From Tritrichomonas musculus (lineage: Eukaryota > Parabasalia > Tritrichomonadida > Tritrichomonadidae), in the NCBI GenBank assembly GCA_039105265.1, contig JAPFFF010000075.1, positions 62,001 through 126,000 of the forward strand: a stretch of 64,000 bases of DNA. The letters run 5' to 3'. Shown here piece by piece: positions 49,968 through 60,869 of the stretch (position 1 is its first letter; the number at the start of each line of letters is the position of its first letter). Under the pieces are notes generated by a model. It was not told the origin of the DNA. It made no database searches and saw only the letters and a program-made list of their open reading frames with translations. Position numbers and translations under genes: made by a program.

Positions 49968-50770
49968 CCTATCTAAGCTTGTAAAATATACCCAAATGTA
50001 AAAAAAAGACCTGGTCTTGGTGATTCTTTCTGGTCTTTTGGCGATTTTAATAAATCTTTTAAAAAGTTATTTCTTATGAATTATTAAATAAAATGATTAA
50101 ATGATATTTGATGAAATAATAATTCAATTTACGAATCAACATTCAATAAATTCAATGAATTTATTTAATTACTCGGCTATATATATTCATAAAAATATAA
50201 ATACTATTAATATTTTAAATACATTTTATATCAGTATATATTTAAAATATAAATGAAAAAAAATTATTTTCAATTGAAAAAATGCTTTTATTGATTTTAT
50301 TATATATTTATATCTTATTTTTTTTTTTATTTTATATATGATATTTTGAAAGCTTTACAAATCACCATCGCCAAAAAAACCGTTTTGGTGATCTCCAAAA
50401 TATATGTAAACTATTCAAAATTGAATGCTGTCGCCAAAAGCCCAAGACCTGGGCTTTTGGTGAAATCGGTTATTTGGCTTTTCATCGTCAATATAAATGA
50501 GCTTTTTATTATTATTTTTTATGATATATTATACAAATCATACAATTATTTTGTAATATTCAAAAAATAACATTTTTTTACTGAGAAAATCTTATCGATT
50601 ATTAATATGACTTTTGATAAAACTCATTTAATTCCTCTTTCAAATAATTCAATGGTTTATGACAATAATAAATATTAATAAAATTTATTTGACAATAATA
50701 TGGTTACATTTGGTGATTTTTAAAACCCAAAAAACGTTTATTTCACCAAATTTACAAGCTTACCCTATCT
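49968..50770. mobile_element. Putative foldback element
   Basis: AAGCTTGTAAAATA (49977) and the inverse TTTACAAGCTT (to 50761), with nearby CCTATCT/CCCTATCTTT and CCAAATGTA/TTTGGTGA pairs, form imperfect inverted ends about 800 bp apart. The interior repeats GCCAAAAG/CTTTTGGCGA motifs and holds a perfect 10-bp hairpin at 50434-50460. No coding content; superfamily unknown. Confidence 0.45.
50434..50460. repeat. Perfect 10-bp hairpin
   Basis: CCAAAAGCCC, loop AAGACCT, GGGCTTTTGG. The loop AGACCTGG is repeated at 50008 (AGACCTGGTC). Confidence 0.65.
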
Positions 50771-51861
50771 TTAATTTTTTTAATCTCATTTATTATTGTG
50801 TAAGGTATCTTGCTTATTTATTATAATTTAAAAAAATTCTTAAGATAAAAAATTAAAAGCATTTTAAGTTAAAAAGCATCAATGAGATTAACGTCTTTGT
50901 TTTAATTTTTCAATGGTATTTTCCATTTTTTTCAGAAAACACATACAATAATTCTTTCAAAAAATTTTTAAAATTTTATAATTTCTACCGGTTTTTGAAT
51001 AAGCATCATAGAAAAGTATTCCGAGTATTTCTATGAGTTTAATGAAAAATTTGATGATGTCGACCAGTTTTTCGTGATGTCGACCGGTTTTTCGTCAAAC
51101 TGTATGATATAAATTCTGGATAGCTTTTGATTAGACGTGTTCAAAATTCGCTTTTCCGTTGGAAAAGTTCGACTTTTTCTGAAAAACAAGTCTGCTTTTG
51201 GTCAAATAAAAATATTATTCTCTTTTAAAAACAAGTCTGCTTGTTGCTGTTCATAACTTCAATGATAGAAACTTTTTAAATGTTATTTAATCGTTTTAAT
51301 CTTTAATTGACTAGCTTTTTTTTTGGTATTTTGATTATATGTATGGGTACTGGATTCTCTTCCGTCATTTATTTATATATTCATATATTATATTAATTAA
51401 GAGTTAATTAGATTATTTTATAAATACCAGAATATTTTAATGGGCAATAAGTGATATATCAACGATTTTATTTTTAAATGAGAAATGATCGTTTTTTTAT
51501 TTTTTGAATAAGATCATTGAAATATTTGAATATAAAAATTTAATTATGAAATATTTTTATCTTTTAGAACTACTTATATTTATAAATTATTTAATATAAA
51601 TAAAAATATATAAATATATTATATTAGAAAAAATATTAATGTTAAGAATTATGTTTATTTTTTGGAGCTAAAAAAACAATTTAATATCTTTTGGTCAAGT
51701 GTAACAATTTTTTCGTTGAGCGCAAATAAAAGAATTCGTTTGTTGGTTCTAAAAATATGGAATTTTTCAATATTTGACCAGAATTTCATAATTTTTGGCT
51801 TAAAAAATAATATAATTTTTTCAATCTTTGAAAAAAATAGTAGATTTCTAGGATAATTATT
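50771..51861. other. AT-rich spacer
   Basis: No supported gene. GATGTCGACC(A/G)GTTTTTCGT is tandemly repeated at about 51056-51095; AAACAAGTCTGCTT(T/G) is repeated at 51183 and 51230. Confidence 0.45.
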
Positions 51862-52068
51862 TCAAAAAGAAATAATTATATTTAAGACATCTTTTAAATC
51901 TTGCGAATTTTCATCAATTTTGTAATCATTAAAAATGCGAATTAAATTTTCATAATTTTCTTCAAGATCATCTGAATTTTTCAAGAATTCCATTAAAGAA
52001 GATTCGACAAGTTCTCGAGAATGCATATATATTATGATATCTGAGTTTTCTTTCAAGAATTCACTCAT
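51862..52068 (-). pseudogene. N-terminal fragment of ankyrin/DUF3447 family gene
   Basis: 68 codons from an ATG: MSEFLKENSDIIIYMHSREL, then DLEENYENLIRIFNDYKIDE. This is the conserved start of the family represented at 30325, 36333 and 62863, and then it stops. TCACT 26 nt upstream on the minus strand fits an initiator. It is most simply a truncated relic; a tiny expressed protein is possible. Confidence 0.6.
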
Positions 52069-52130
52069 TTTTATTTTATAAAGTAATAAAAAGTGACAAA
52101 ATAGCTTGTATGCATTTTTTTAAAAAAACT

Positions 52131-52850
52131 GCTGATTAAAAGTTCATTCCCAATATAAATATAAATATAATGTAATTTATCACTATTATATTTTTATTTA
52201 TTTAATATAAATTCGGAGCTCTATAACAAGATATTAAAGATTCTTATTTATCGTTTTTTCATTTTCAAATATTTTGAATTGCTAAAAATTTATGATAAAA
52301 AAAAGAAATTTCTCAGAACTTTTTTTAGAAAATTGCTGATTAAAAGTTCATTCCCGATATAAATATAAGTATATTATAATATAATACTATTATATATTTA
52401 TTTATTTAATATAAATTCGGAGCTCTATAACAAGATATTAAAGATTCTTATTTATCGTTTTTTCATTTTCAAATATTTTGAATTGCTAAAAATTTATGAT
52501 AAAAAAAAGAAATTTCTCAGAACTTTTTTTAGAAAATTGCTGATTAAAAGTTCATTCCCGATATAAATATAAGTATATTATAATATAATACTATTATATA
52601 TTTATTTATTTAATATAAATTCGGAGCTCTATAACAAGATATTAAAGATTCTTATTTATCGTTTTTTCATTTTCAAATATTTTGAATTGCTAAAAATTTA
52701 TGATAAAAAAAAGAAACTTCTCAGAACTTTTTTTTAAAAATTGCTGATTAAAAGTTCATTCCCGATATAAATATAAGTATATTATAATATAATACTATTA
52801 TATATTTATTTATTTAATATAAATTCGGAGCTCTATAACAAGATATTAAA
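52131..52850. repeat. 204-bp tandem repeat array
   Basis: Unit starts (GCTGATTAAAAGTTCATTCC) at 52131, 52335, 52539 and 52743 are exactly 204 bp apart. Three and a half copies. Copies two and three are almost identical; copy one is the most diverged. Each unit contains TCGGAGCTCTATAACAAG. No coding potential. The array lies just upstream of the truncated ankyrin-family gene. Confidence 0.92.
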
Positions 52851-53381
52851 TGATTTTAAATTTCTTTCAATATTTATATAACTATTGAAAAATTATAAAT
52901 CTTAATTTGGTCAACTTTTATTAATTAAATGCTTTTTTATATTATTATATATATAAAAATAAAATAAAAAATTTTTTTCATAAATAAAAATTTTAAATAT
53001 TTTAACGAATTTTGATCGTCTACCCACACATATTTTTGATTTGACTAATTCTGTTTTTGGTATTTCGGTTGTATTTTTGTCTATAACTTTTAACAACACT
53101 ATTACTATATAAATAATTATTTTGTAATACAGTAATGCGATTTTTGGAAATTTAGATTTAATAAAGATCGTGTGAGTAAAGAATTTCATATAATATAAAA
53201 CTTATAAAAGCGAGTTAGATAAACAAAGCATATAAAATTTATAATTATGCAAGAATATAATAGACATTATAAGAAATTGTTAAAATAAATATTTATTTTA
53301 ATATTGTAACTTTTTATGTTCATACATCTAAACTTTTTAAATACAAATTCAAAATTTGAGAAATTACAAAATAGGGATAAA
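52851..53381. other. AT-rich spacer
   Basis: No supported gene; a minus-strand 92-codon frame ending at 52911 is Ile/Phe/Lys-rich and unconvincing. Confidence 0.4.
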
Positions 53382-53957
53382 CTAAAATGTACCAATTCCA
53401 TCAAAATTTCCATTTTTAACCGCTTCTATAAATGATGTTCTGATATCTTTCTCAAAAGCGATGCTTTCGAGTATAAAACTTAAATCTTTTAAAACAGTAT
53501 CATTTTTCTCTCCATTCCAAGGTCTAACCTTAACGAGATTTTTAGGATTTTTTAATGCAGATCCAGAAGAATCATCAACGAGAAGGATATGTTTAATAGG
53601 TCTTTTTAAAATATTTAGATCTTTTATATAGTAACCAAGGTTGTCAATACAAGAGTTTCTGTAAAAGCGATGATCATTTTTAACATCTGGCATAATCTTA
53701 TCAATAATCAAATTAGCATATCTTGGGGTTGATGAAGTAAAAAAATAGATATCATATAACTTTGCTATTCTTTCCAGGAAATTATGTAAATTTGGACGTT
53801 TCTGAACGTACATCTTTCTTCTGTGAACAGTAATTGTAAAATAATCATGAACATTTACTTTTTTTGGTGCAATTGGTGTCGCATGTACGAGTGTATCATC
53901 CAAATCAAAAGCAATTGCAGGTCTGAAAGTGAAATCAATTGAAAAGGATTTGTGCAT
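53382..53957 (-). CDS. FCP1/SCP-like HAD phosphatase (NIF domain)
   Basis: 191 residues from an ATG. AIAFDLDDTLVHATP carries the DxDx(T/V) catalytic motif (D18, D20). KRPNLHNFLERIAKLYDIYF and FFTSSTPRYANLIIDKI form the second motif region, and HILLVDDSSGSALKNPKNLV the acidic third motif. This is the minimal NLI-interacting-factor/SCP phosphatase domain, which acts on phosphoserine proteins such as the RNA polymerase II tail. There are no extra BRCT or membrane domains. Ends in TAG. No clear initiator. Confidence 0.88.
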   Translation of the reverse strand: MHKSFSIDFTFRPAIAFDLDDTLVHATPIAPKKVNVHDYFTITVHRRKMYVQKRPNLHNFLERIAKLYDIYFFTSSTPRYANLIIDKIMPDVKNDHRFYRNSCIDNLGYYIKDLNILKRPIKHILLVDDSSGSALKNPKNLVKVRPWNGEKNDTVLKDLSFILESIAFEKDIRTSFIEAVKNGNFDGIGTF

Positions 53958-54513
53958 ACCAATTTTTTATAATAACAAGGATAGGAAGAGTTTCAGATTA
54001 AAGTAAAAATGAATATAATTGAAAAAGTTTTTACCAGAAAGTTTGATTTGTAGATTTGGAAGATAATGTATTCAAATATGAAAAATAGTCCATTCAATTT
54101 TTTTTCGTAATTTTTTTTAACTTTCTCTGAATAAATTTAATAATTAATATATAAGGTTCTTAAAAAATACTAATATAAAATCAACCACATTAAGGATTTC
54201 TAACAAAATTTTGAATATGTAGAAATAAACAAACTTTTTGAATTATTACAGTTATATATTTAGATCTATTTTTATTATTTAGATCTAATTTATGATATTT
54301 TTTCAGATCAAAAATTTAAAGAATATATTTTTGTTGTTTTGAAACTTTTGATAGTATTTTCAAAAAATAAATGATTATCATTGAAAATTTGTTTTTGCCT
54401 TTCAAAAATTGATAGGTTTTTAAATGAAATAAAGAAAAACAATAAAAAATGAAAAAATCGATGACATATACCTACCATTTTACACCTAACGTTTGTTATT
54501 TAATTCCAGGATG
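53958..54513. other. AT-rich spacer
   Basis: No gene seen. Confidence 0.4.
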
Positions 54514-54756
54514 TTTATTTTATTCCAGGATAACCGTTTAAGATGGTTTAATATTTAACCATGTCGATTATCAACCAAAATATAATTCAAAAATTGAATT
54601 AAAAACGATCAATCATCCTGGGATTATAATTGAGAAGGAAAAATTTGAATAAAAAAGGTAAGGAAAAAATCATAAATTTTTAAAAAAAATACAAACTTTT
54701 TATATGAGCTTATTGAAATTTTATTATTAAAAAACGGTTATCCTGGAATAAAATTA
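54514..54756. mobile_element. Small inverted-repeat element (TATTCCAGGATAACCG)
   Basis: ATTTTATTCCAGGATAACCG (from about 54517) is perfectly inverted at about 54734-54754. Extra CCAGGAT motifs lie at 54506 and, inverted, at 54616 (CATCCTGGGA). About 240 bp, no coding capacity. Confidence 0.65.
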
Positions 54757-55029
54757 AAATCCTTGAAAAAAATTATAAACGTTATGTTTTTTCAGAAAGT
54801 TTATTTTTAATTGAAATTCAAATAACTCTTTCATCACGCATTTCTAGAGCACAGAAAGAAATTTGATTAAATTATTAATAAAAAATTTATTAACTTTTTT
54901 TTTTAATTACATTTTCATTTTTAAAGTTAAATAAATGAATAGTATTTTTAAATCATCTTTTTTTCAAAATCTTTAATGAAATATACCAAAATTCTTTGAA
55001 TGTATACATCTAGAAACATCTCAAAAAGT

Positions 55030-55335
55030 ACTAGAAGACAAAGATACCCTAAAACCAGAACAAAGCCAACCAAAACCTAGAACATTTCAGAGCCTCGTCT
55101 GTATACGTCTCTTTAGCTGATACATTTGAATAGTACTTGGTTTGATTTATTCCTGGTTTTGGGTATCTTTGTCTTTTGGCACTTTTTGATTTATTTGAAT
55201 TATAATTATTATTATCTTCTTTTGGTAGGTCATCTTTTCCATTATTTCCAGAAAACTTTGAGGGAATTGATTTGAATCCCAGATTTGTCTTTATTTGAAT
55301 ATGAGTCAAATCTTCTGCCTAGCGAATTTGTAAAT
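55030..55335 (-). pseudogene. Basic protein fragment within inverted repeat
   Basis: The minus strand has 86 codons without an ATG (it opens on TTG): SGNNGKDDLPKEDNNNYNSN, then KSAKRQRYPKPGINQTKYYS. Part of the coding stretch is inverted nearby: AGACAAAGATACCCTAAAAC (55035) against the complement of 55150-55172. Not recognised. Confidence 0.3.
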
Positions 55336-55455
55336 GAAAAATAATTAGAGGTTCTCAGTAAAAAAAAAACAGTCTGTATCTTTTTTCTCCATCTTTATTG
55401 TTATTGTTTTTGTTTGATAAATCGATCTGACATCCACTTTCCTTTAATAATAAAA

Positions 55456-55765
55456 ATTAAAACAAATTCAAATATTTAAAGTTAAAGAAAATATAATTAA
55501 TTTTACTAATTTAACATTATAATATAAATATATAAAATAAATCGAAAAAGCAATATCATATAAAGATATGAAAAAAAAAATGTTTTTATTAAATTGAATA
55601 TTTATTGTAATTATTTTTCACAAAAAAAGTTTTTTGTTTACCGATGCATTTATCGATTAAAACGAGACAGTATTATATTCATTTTTTAACAATACATTAA
55701 ATACAATATATATTTAAAAAATAAAGCAATTTTATATTTTTGCCGTTACTATACACATCTATTAA
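55456..55765. repeat. Dispersed repeat, copy B
   Basis: Second copy of the 18077-18400 repeat, same orientation, with point differences and small indels. It ends 100 bp before the BspA gene and contributes to its upstream region. TCCACTTTCCTTTAA just before it (55436) is shared with 32985. Confidence 0.75.
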
Positions 55766-55866
55766 AACATTCGCATTCTTGGTTTGAAGATAAACTTTTG
55801 AAAATTGAAATTCAATTTTTTGTGTTGTTTTTTATCGTAGAGTAATATAAATATTTAAATAGCATT

Positions 55867-58533
55867 ATGTTATTTAAAGAAAATGGACTCACATTTAAAA
55901 TAGACCCAACAAGCCTCACCGCTGAAGTTATCAAGTCTCCAGAAGCAAAGGGAAATATTTTTATTCCTCGCTCGATTATGTATCAATCACAACATTATAA
56001 TGTTACCTCAATTCAACCTAAATCTTTTAAAGATAACAATCATATCATTTCAATTGATTTTCCAGAAGATTCAGCGATACGTAAAATTACCAATAAAGCT
56101 TTTTTATATTCATCAATTGAAAGGATTACAATTCCCGCAAGTCTTGATGATCTAGAAGAAGGTTGGTGTGATGAATTAAAATATTTAACCCATGTTTCAA
56201 TTTCACCTGGCAATAAACGCTATAAATTTCTAAATGATGATAAAAATATTATTATTGGCAAATCAGATCTAAATAGTGGCATATATGATACTCTTGTTTT
56301 TGCACGCCGTGACATCAGTAAAGTTTTTATTCCATCTTTTATTAAGCATATTAGCTCTTCTGCTTTTTCATATTGCCGGATTAAAATATTCGAATATGAT
56401 GAGAATTCGCAACTTGAAACAATTGGTAAAAAAGTATTTCATTTCTCAGATATTCAAAATATTTTTATACCTGCCAAGTTAAAATACGTTGATAAAGGCT
56501 GGCTTGGCCAAAGAATGATATCTCTCAAAATAACAATTTCACCTCAAAATAAAGTATTCAAATATATTGATGGAGAAATGATCGTTGCGAAATCAAATCC
56601 AGAAGAAGACAATTTTGATGTCCTTGTTTTCGCTGATTGTAACATCAAGCATGCAACGATTCCATCGTCAATTAAGACGATCAATTCGTATTCATTTTTT
56701 AATTGTCAAATTTTGAATTCAATTGAATTTTCTGAGGGCTCAGAATTAACATCAATTCATAAATGTGCCTTTTGTTGGACTAATATTCACAGTATCACAT
56801 TTCCATCTAATCTCACATATATTGGAAAAGAAGCTTTTTCAGATGTCACTTCACTAGAAACCGTTAATTTCCCAGAAAATTCAAAATTGAAAATCATTAA
56901 AAAAAAAGCATTTTCTGAATCAGAAATTAAAAGTTTTACAATTACATCAGAAGTTGAAAAAATTGATGGAATATTTAATTTTGTGTGCAATTTGAATAAA
57001 TTTTTCATACCACATATCAATCAAAATATCAAATTTCTTGACAGTGAAGAGAAAATTGTTGTCGGAAAATCTGATACAAGTAGCACCACTTATGATGTTC
57101 TCCTCTTCGCATGTCGCGACATCGAAAAGGCATTCATTCCTTCCTCGATAAAAGAAATTTCGCGAAATGCGTTTGGTGACTGCAAGAAACTGAAAATTGT
57201 TGAATTTTCAGAAAATTCTCAATTACATACAATTGGATCACATGCGTTTGCAAAATGCTCAGTGGAGAAGATTAAACTCCCTTCATCTGTTATGCATCTC
57301 AAATCCTATTGTTTCTCAAATTGTAAAAATTTGAAGGCTATTGAAATTTCAGAAGACTCACAATTGCTCTCAATTGATTTGTGGGCATTCATGGGAACAG
57401 CAATAAAAACACTTTATATTCCTCCAAAACTAGAATGCTTGAAAGATAGATGGTTTGATGGCTTAAATGAATTGGAAAATATCATAATTTCGCCTGAAAA
57501 TAAACATTTTGGTTTTCCTGATGAAGAACATAAATTGTTTGCTGAGAAGTCGAACATAAACAGTGATCATTTTGATATTCTTCATTTTGCTTATAATGAT
57601 ATTGAAAACGTTGAAATTCCATCGTCAATTAGAATAATTAAAACTTTTTCTTTTTCACTTTGTAAAGTATTGAAAAATGTCACTTTTCCATTAGATTCAG
57701 AATTAGAAATAATTGAAAATGATTCATTCTATGAATCTTCTCTTGAAGAAATATCATTACCTTCTAAGGTGAAATTTATTGGTAAATTTGCTTTTGCCGA
57801 TTGTCAAAACCTCAGAAAAATTGAATTGCCTCAAAATTCAGAGGTGACATATTTTTCAGAAGAAATGATTGGATCAGCACAAATACGAAGTTTTACAATT
57901 CCATCTAAAGTAAGAGAACTCCAAAATGGCTGGTGTAGCTACACTTCAAATTTAGTAAAAATTGATTTATCAGAAGACAACAAGTTTTTTTCATATCTTG
58001 ATGAAGAAAAGAAAGTAATTGTTGGTAAATCAAATGAAAAAATTGATGTTTTTGACACTCTTGTTTTTGTATGTCGTGATGTGAAAAAAGTGACAATTCC
58101 ATTGTCAATTAAATACATCAGTTCATTTAGCTTTTTTAATTGTCCAATCGACTACATAAAGATTCCCAAAAGTGTCGTGCGCATCGAAAATAACGCATTT
58201 AATGGTTGCAAATTATTGAAAAAAATTGATTTCGATGAGGATTCGGATGAAATTTCAATTGATGAATATTGCTTTCGGAATTCATTGGTTGAAAATATTG
58301 TGATTCCGTCTAAAAAAGTGAAAATTGATTTGATTGCTCTTTTGGATTGTAAAAATTTATCTACAATTGAATTTCTTGGTGATGATATTTTATTCGATGG
58401 CTATTTAAGTGAATCAACAATAATGATCATTTCAATGCCAAATGCTAATACATTCATTGGTGGAAAAGATATATTTTGTTTTTTATCTTATGATTTTATT
58501 TTATATATTCAAGCAGGTGCAACTTTTAAATAA
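55867..58533 (+). CDS. BspA-like leucine-rich repeat protein (LRR_5)
   Basis: 888 residues from an ATG. BspA/TpLRR repeats throughout (for example IPSSIKTINSYSFFNC and LPSSVMHLKSYCFSNC). The protein is built of about five larger modules. Each begins with a hydrophilic hairpin (ENKHFGFPDEEHKLFAEKS-like, K.FxYLDxxKxIVGKS) followed by (F)D(T/V)L(V/L)FACRDI and then two or three LRRs. There is no signal peptide and no membrane segment, unlike surface BspA proteins that carry a C-terminal span, so location is uncertain. BspA proteins mediate adhesion or binding. No catalytic domain. Ends in TAA. Confidence 0.9.
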   Translation: MLFKENGLTFKIDPTSLTAEVIKSPEAKGNIFIPRSIMYQSQHYNVTSIQPKSFKDNNHIISIDFPEDSAIRKITNKAFLYSSIERITIPASLDDLEEGWCDELKYLTHVSISPGNKRYKFLNDDKNIIIGKSDLNSGIYDTLVFARRDISKVFIPSFIKHISSSAFSYCRIKIFEYDENSQLETIGKKVFHFSDIQNIFIPAKLKYVDKGWLGQRMISLKITISPQNKVFKYIDGEMIVAKSNPEEDNFDVLVFADCNIKHATIPSSIKTINSYSFFNCQILNSIEFSEGSELTSIHKCAFCWTNIHSITFPSNLTYIGKEAFSDVTSLETVNFPENSKLKIIKKKAFSESEIKSFTITSEVEKIDGIFNFVCNLNKFFIPHINQNIKFLDSEEKIVVGKSDTSSTTYDVLLFACRDIEKAFIPSSIKEISRNAFGDCKKLKIVEFSENSQLHTIGSHAFAKCSVEKIKLPSSVMHLKSYCFSNCKNLKAIEISEDSQLLSIDLWAFMGTAIKTLYIPPKLECLKDRWFDGLNELENIIISPENKHFGFPDEEHKLFAEKSNINSDHFDILHFAYNDIENVEIPSSIRIIKTFSFSLCKVLKNVTFPLDSELEIIENDSFYESSLEEISLPSKVKFIGKFAFADCQNLRKIELPQNSEVTYFSEEMIGSAQIRSFTIPSKVRELQNGWCSYTSNLVKIDLSEDNKFFSYLDEEKKVIVGKSNEKIDVFDTLVFVCRDVKKVTIPLSIKYISSFSFFNCPIDYIKIPKSVVRIENNAFNGCKLLKKIDFDEDSDEISIDEYCFRNSLVENIVIPSKKVKIDLIALLDCKNLSTIEFLGDDILFDGYLSESTIMIISMPNANTFIGGKDIFCFLSYDFILYIQAGATFK

Positions 58534-59495
58534 ATAAAAAAGCAATAAGCTGAATATATACTTATACTTTTCGAGAACCTAAAACAACTTTAAAATTAAA
58601 TTTACTTTACAATAATAAATTATTTGATTTTAAATGATTTAATATCTTAAATCGAGACAGTCCTTTTCTTAACTAACAGGAACCGATGAAGAACTCTCAT
58701 TTTTGCATTCAACAGCCCATGATTTCGGATTCAGACTATTTTATACTCTCAATTTCTCTCAATTTATTCAAAAAAATAAAAAATAATGAAAAAAAAACTT
58801 CAAAATTCAGATAAAAGTCCTTGAATATGAGATATTTTTAAAATTCCTTTGGTAGATTTGTTTATTTCATCTTAACTTTACTTATCGTGCAGTTTATTTC
58901 TATTTTTTAAATTTTCTCAATATATAATTTCGAATATCTTTACAAGTTAACATTTTTTCTTAGAATTTTTCTTGTATTTTGAGGTTTTATCGGATTTGAA
59001 ATTGATTGGAATCAGAAAAATTATTGGTTCCCCATCAAAATATGTTTTAAAAAATCATAAAAATAGAAATATCTTGATAATTAAATAGCGTTATAGAATT
59101 TCCTTTGGTCAAGTTTTTTATTTTTATGTAATAATAAATATATATCATTTTGAAAAGTGGTGGCAATTTATACGTTACTGCATATAACGATTAAAAACAA
59201 AGTCATTAAATCTTAAAGTATGAAAGAAAAAAATAATGCATTTCATATAATAAATGTTTTTTATTCATAAATCACTGTTTTATTCTAAATTAAAAAGAAA
59301 AGATAAGAATTTAATTGAAAAAAAAAGTAAACATGGCAACATTATTAAGTCTAAAAAAGCAAATTTATGACAGAAATAAATAATAAAACAAGATTTAAAC
59401 ATTAAAATATTAAAAAAAAAATGGTTTAGTTAAATTGAATATTTCAGAAATATTTAAAAAAATAACATTAAGCGCGAGTTAAAGTTCTTTAATGA
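58534..59495. other. AT-rich spacer
   Basis: No gene seen; CTCTCAATTT is repeated at 58747 and 58757. Weak resemblance to the dispersed repeat near 59400-59460. Confidence 0.4.
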
Positions 59496-60686
59496 GATTT
59501 TTATATTAATATTGTTACTGATATATTGAAATTCACGATCTATTTGAAAGATCAGAAAAAAAATGAGCAGAAAGCCAATTGGCTTGGATCATTGCTTGCG
59601 AAATATTACAAAATGGCAGCCGATAAAGGCCACGTGAGATCAATGTACTATTATGCTCTTTGTGTAGATAATGGCAAAGGCGTTGCAGTTAACACAGCAG
59701 AAGCAGTCAAATATTACAAAATGGCGGCTGACAAAGGCGATGAATATTCGATGAACAACTACGGATTTTGTCTAGAAAGTGGCACTGGCGTTGCAGTTAA
59801 CAAAGCAGAAGTAGCGAAATATTACAAAATGTCAGCAGATAAAGGTTATTCACTCGGTATGTACAATTACGCTTCTTGCTTTGATAATGGTGTAGGAGTT
59901 GCAGCCAACTTAACATTGGCAACGAAATATTACAAAATGGCAGCTGATAAAGGAAACGAAAAAGCAATGTACTATTATGCTAATAAAGTAGATAATGACA
60001 TAGGCGTTCCTGTTAACAAAGCAGAAGCAGTGAAGTATTACAAAATGGCAGCAGATAAAGGACACGAAAAAGCAATGTACTATTATGCTACTTGTCTTGA
60101 TAGTGGCACTGGAGTTGCAGTTAATAAAGCCGAAGCTGTGAAATATTACAAAATGGCAGCTGAAAAAGGACACGTCCAAGCGATGTACTATTATGCTAAT
60201 AAATTAGATTTTGGTGTAGGTTCTCCAGTTAACAAAGTTGAAGCAGCTAAATATTACAAAATGGCAGCCGATAAAGGACATGAACAATCAATGTACTATT
60301 ATGCGTTAATGCTGGATAACGGTGAAGGAATTCCAGTCAACAGAGTAGAAGCAGTGAAATATTACAAAATGTCAGCAGATAAAGGACATGTTAAAAGCAT
60401 GATCAACTATGCTATTTGCCTAGAAAATGGTAAAGGAGTTCCTGTTAACAAAGCAGAAGCAGCGAAATATTATAAAATGTCAGCAGATAAAGGTGATGAA
60501 GATGCAATGTTCAAATATGGTTCAATGCTAGAGAAAGGAAATGGAGTTGCAGTTGATATATCAGAAGCTCTTCGTTATTATAAAATGTCAGCAGATAAAG
60601 GAAATGCAAAAGCATTGGCTAGCTATAATGCTTTGATTGTTGAATATGAAGAAAATGGTGGTGAAGATGATCATGAAGAAAATTGA
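59496..60686 (+). pseudogene. Sel1-repeat protein lacking a proper 5' end
   Basis: The frame is open from 59496 but has no ATG before 59613, which falls inside a repeat (YYKMAADKGH). About ten 36-residue Sel1 repeats follow, of the form AVKYYKMAADKGHEKAMYYY then A..LDNGxGVxVNKAE. Consecutive units are very similar at DNA level. The frame ends GGEDDHEEN at 60686, while a neighbouring frame continues IESDDEEKEDLNERGGNRR to TAA, suggesting a shifted acidic tail. Sel1 proteins are helical adaptors. Either a 5'-truncated gene copy or a gene using the internal ATG (358 residues). Confidence 0.7.
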
Positions 60687-60869
60687 AAGCGATGATGAAG
60701 AAAAAGAAGATTTAAATGAAAGAGGTGGTAACCGTCGTTAAAATGTCAAAAATGCATAAGTTTTAACAATTAATAAAATGAATATGATTTTTTTATATTT
60801 TTCATTTAAAATGATGTTTTTTTTCATATTAGTAATTTTGATTTTAATCTGATAGATCACAAATTTGAG

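Noticed and set aside
52131-52850. CRISPR-like array
   Set aside because: Repeats are contiguous 204-bp units without spacers, in a eukaryotic context; the 21-bp heptad repeats are likewise coding, not CRISPR.
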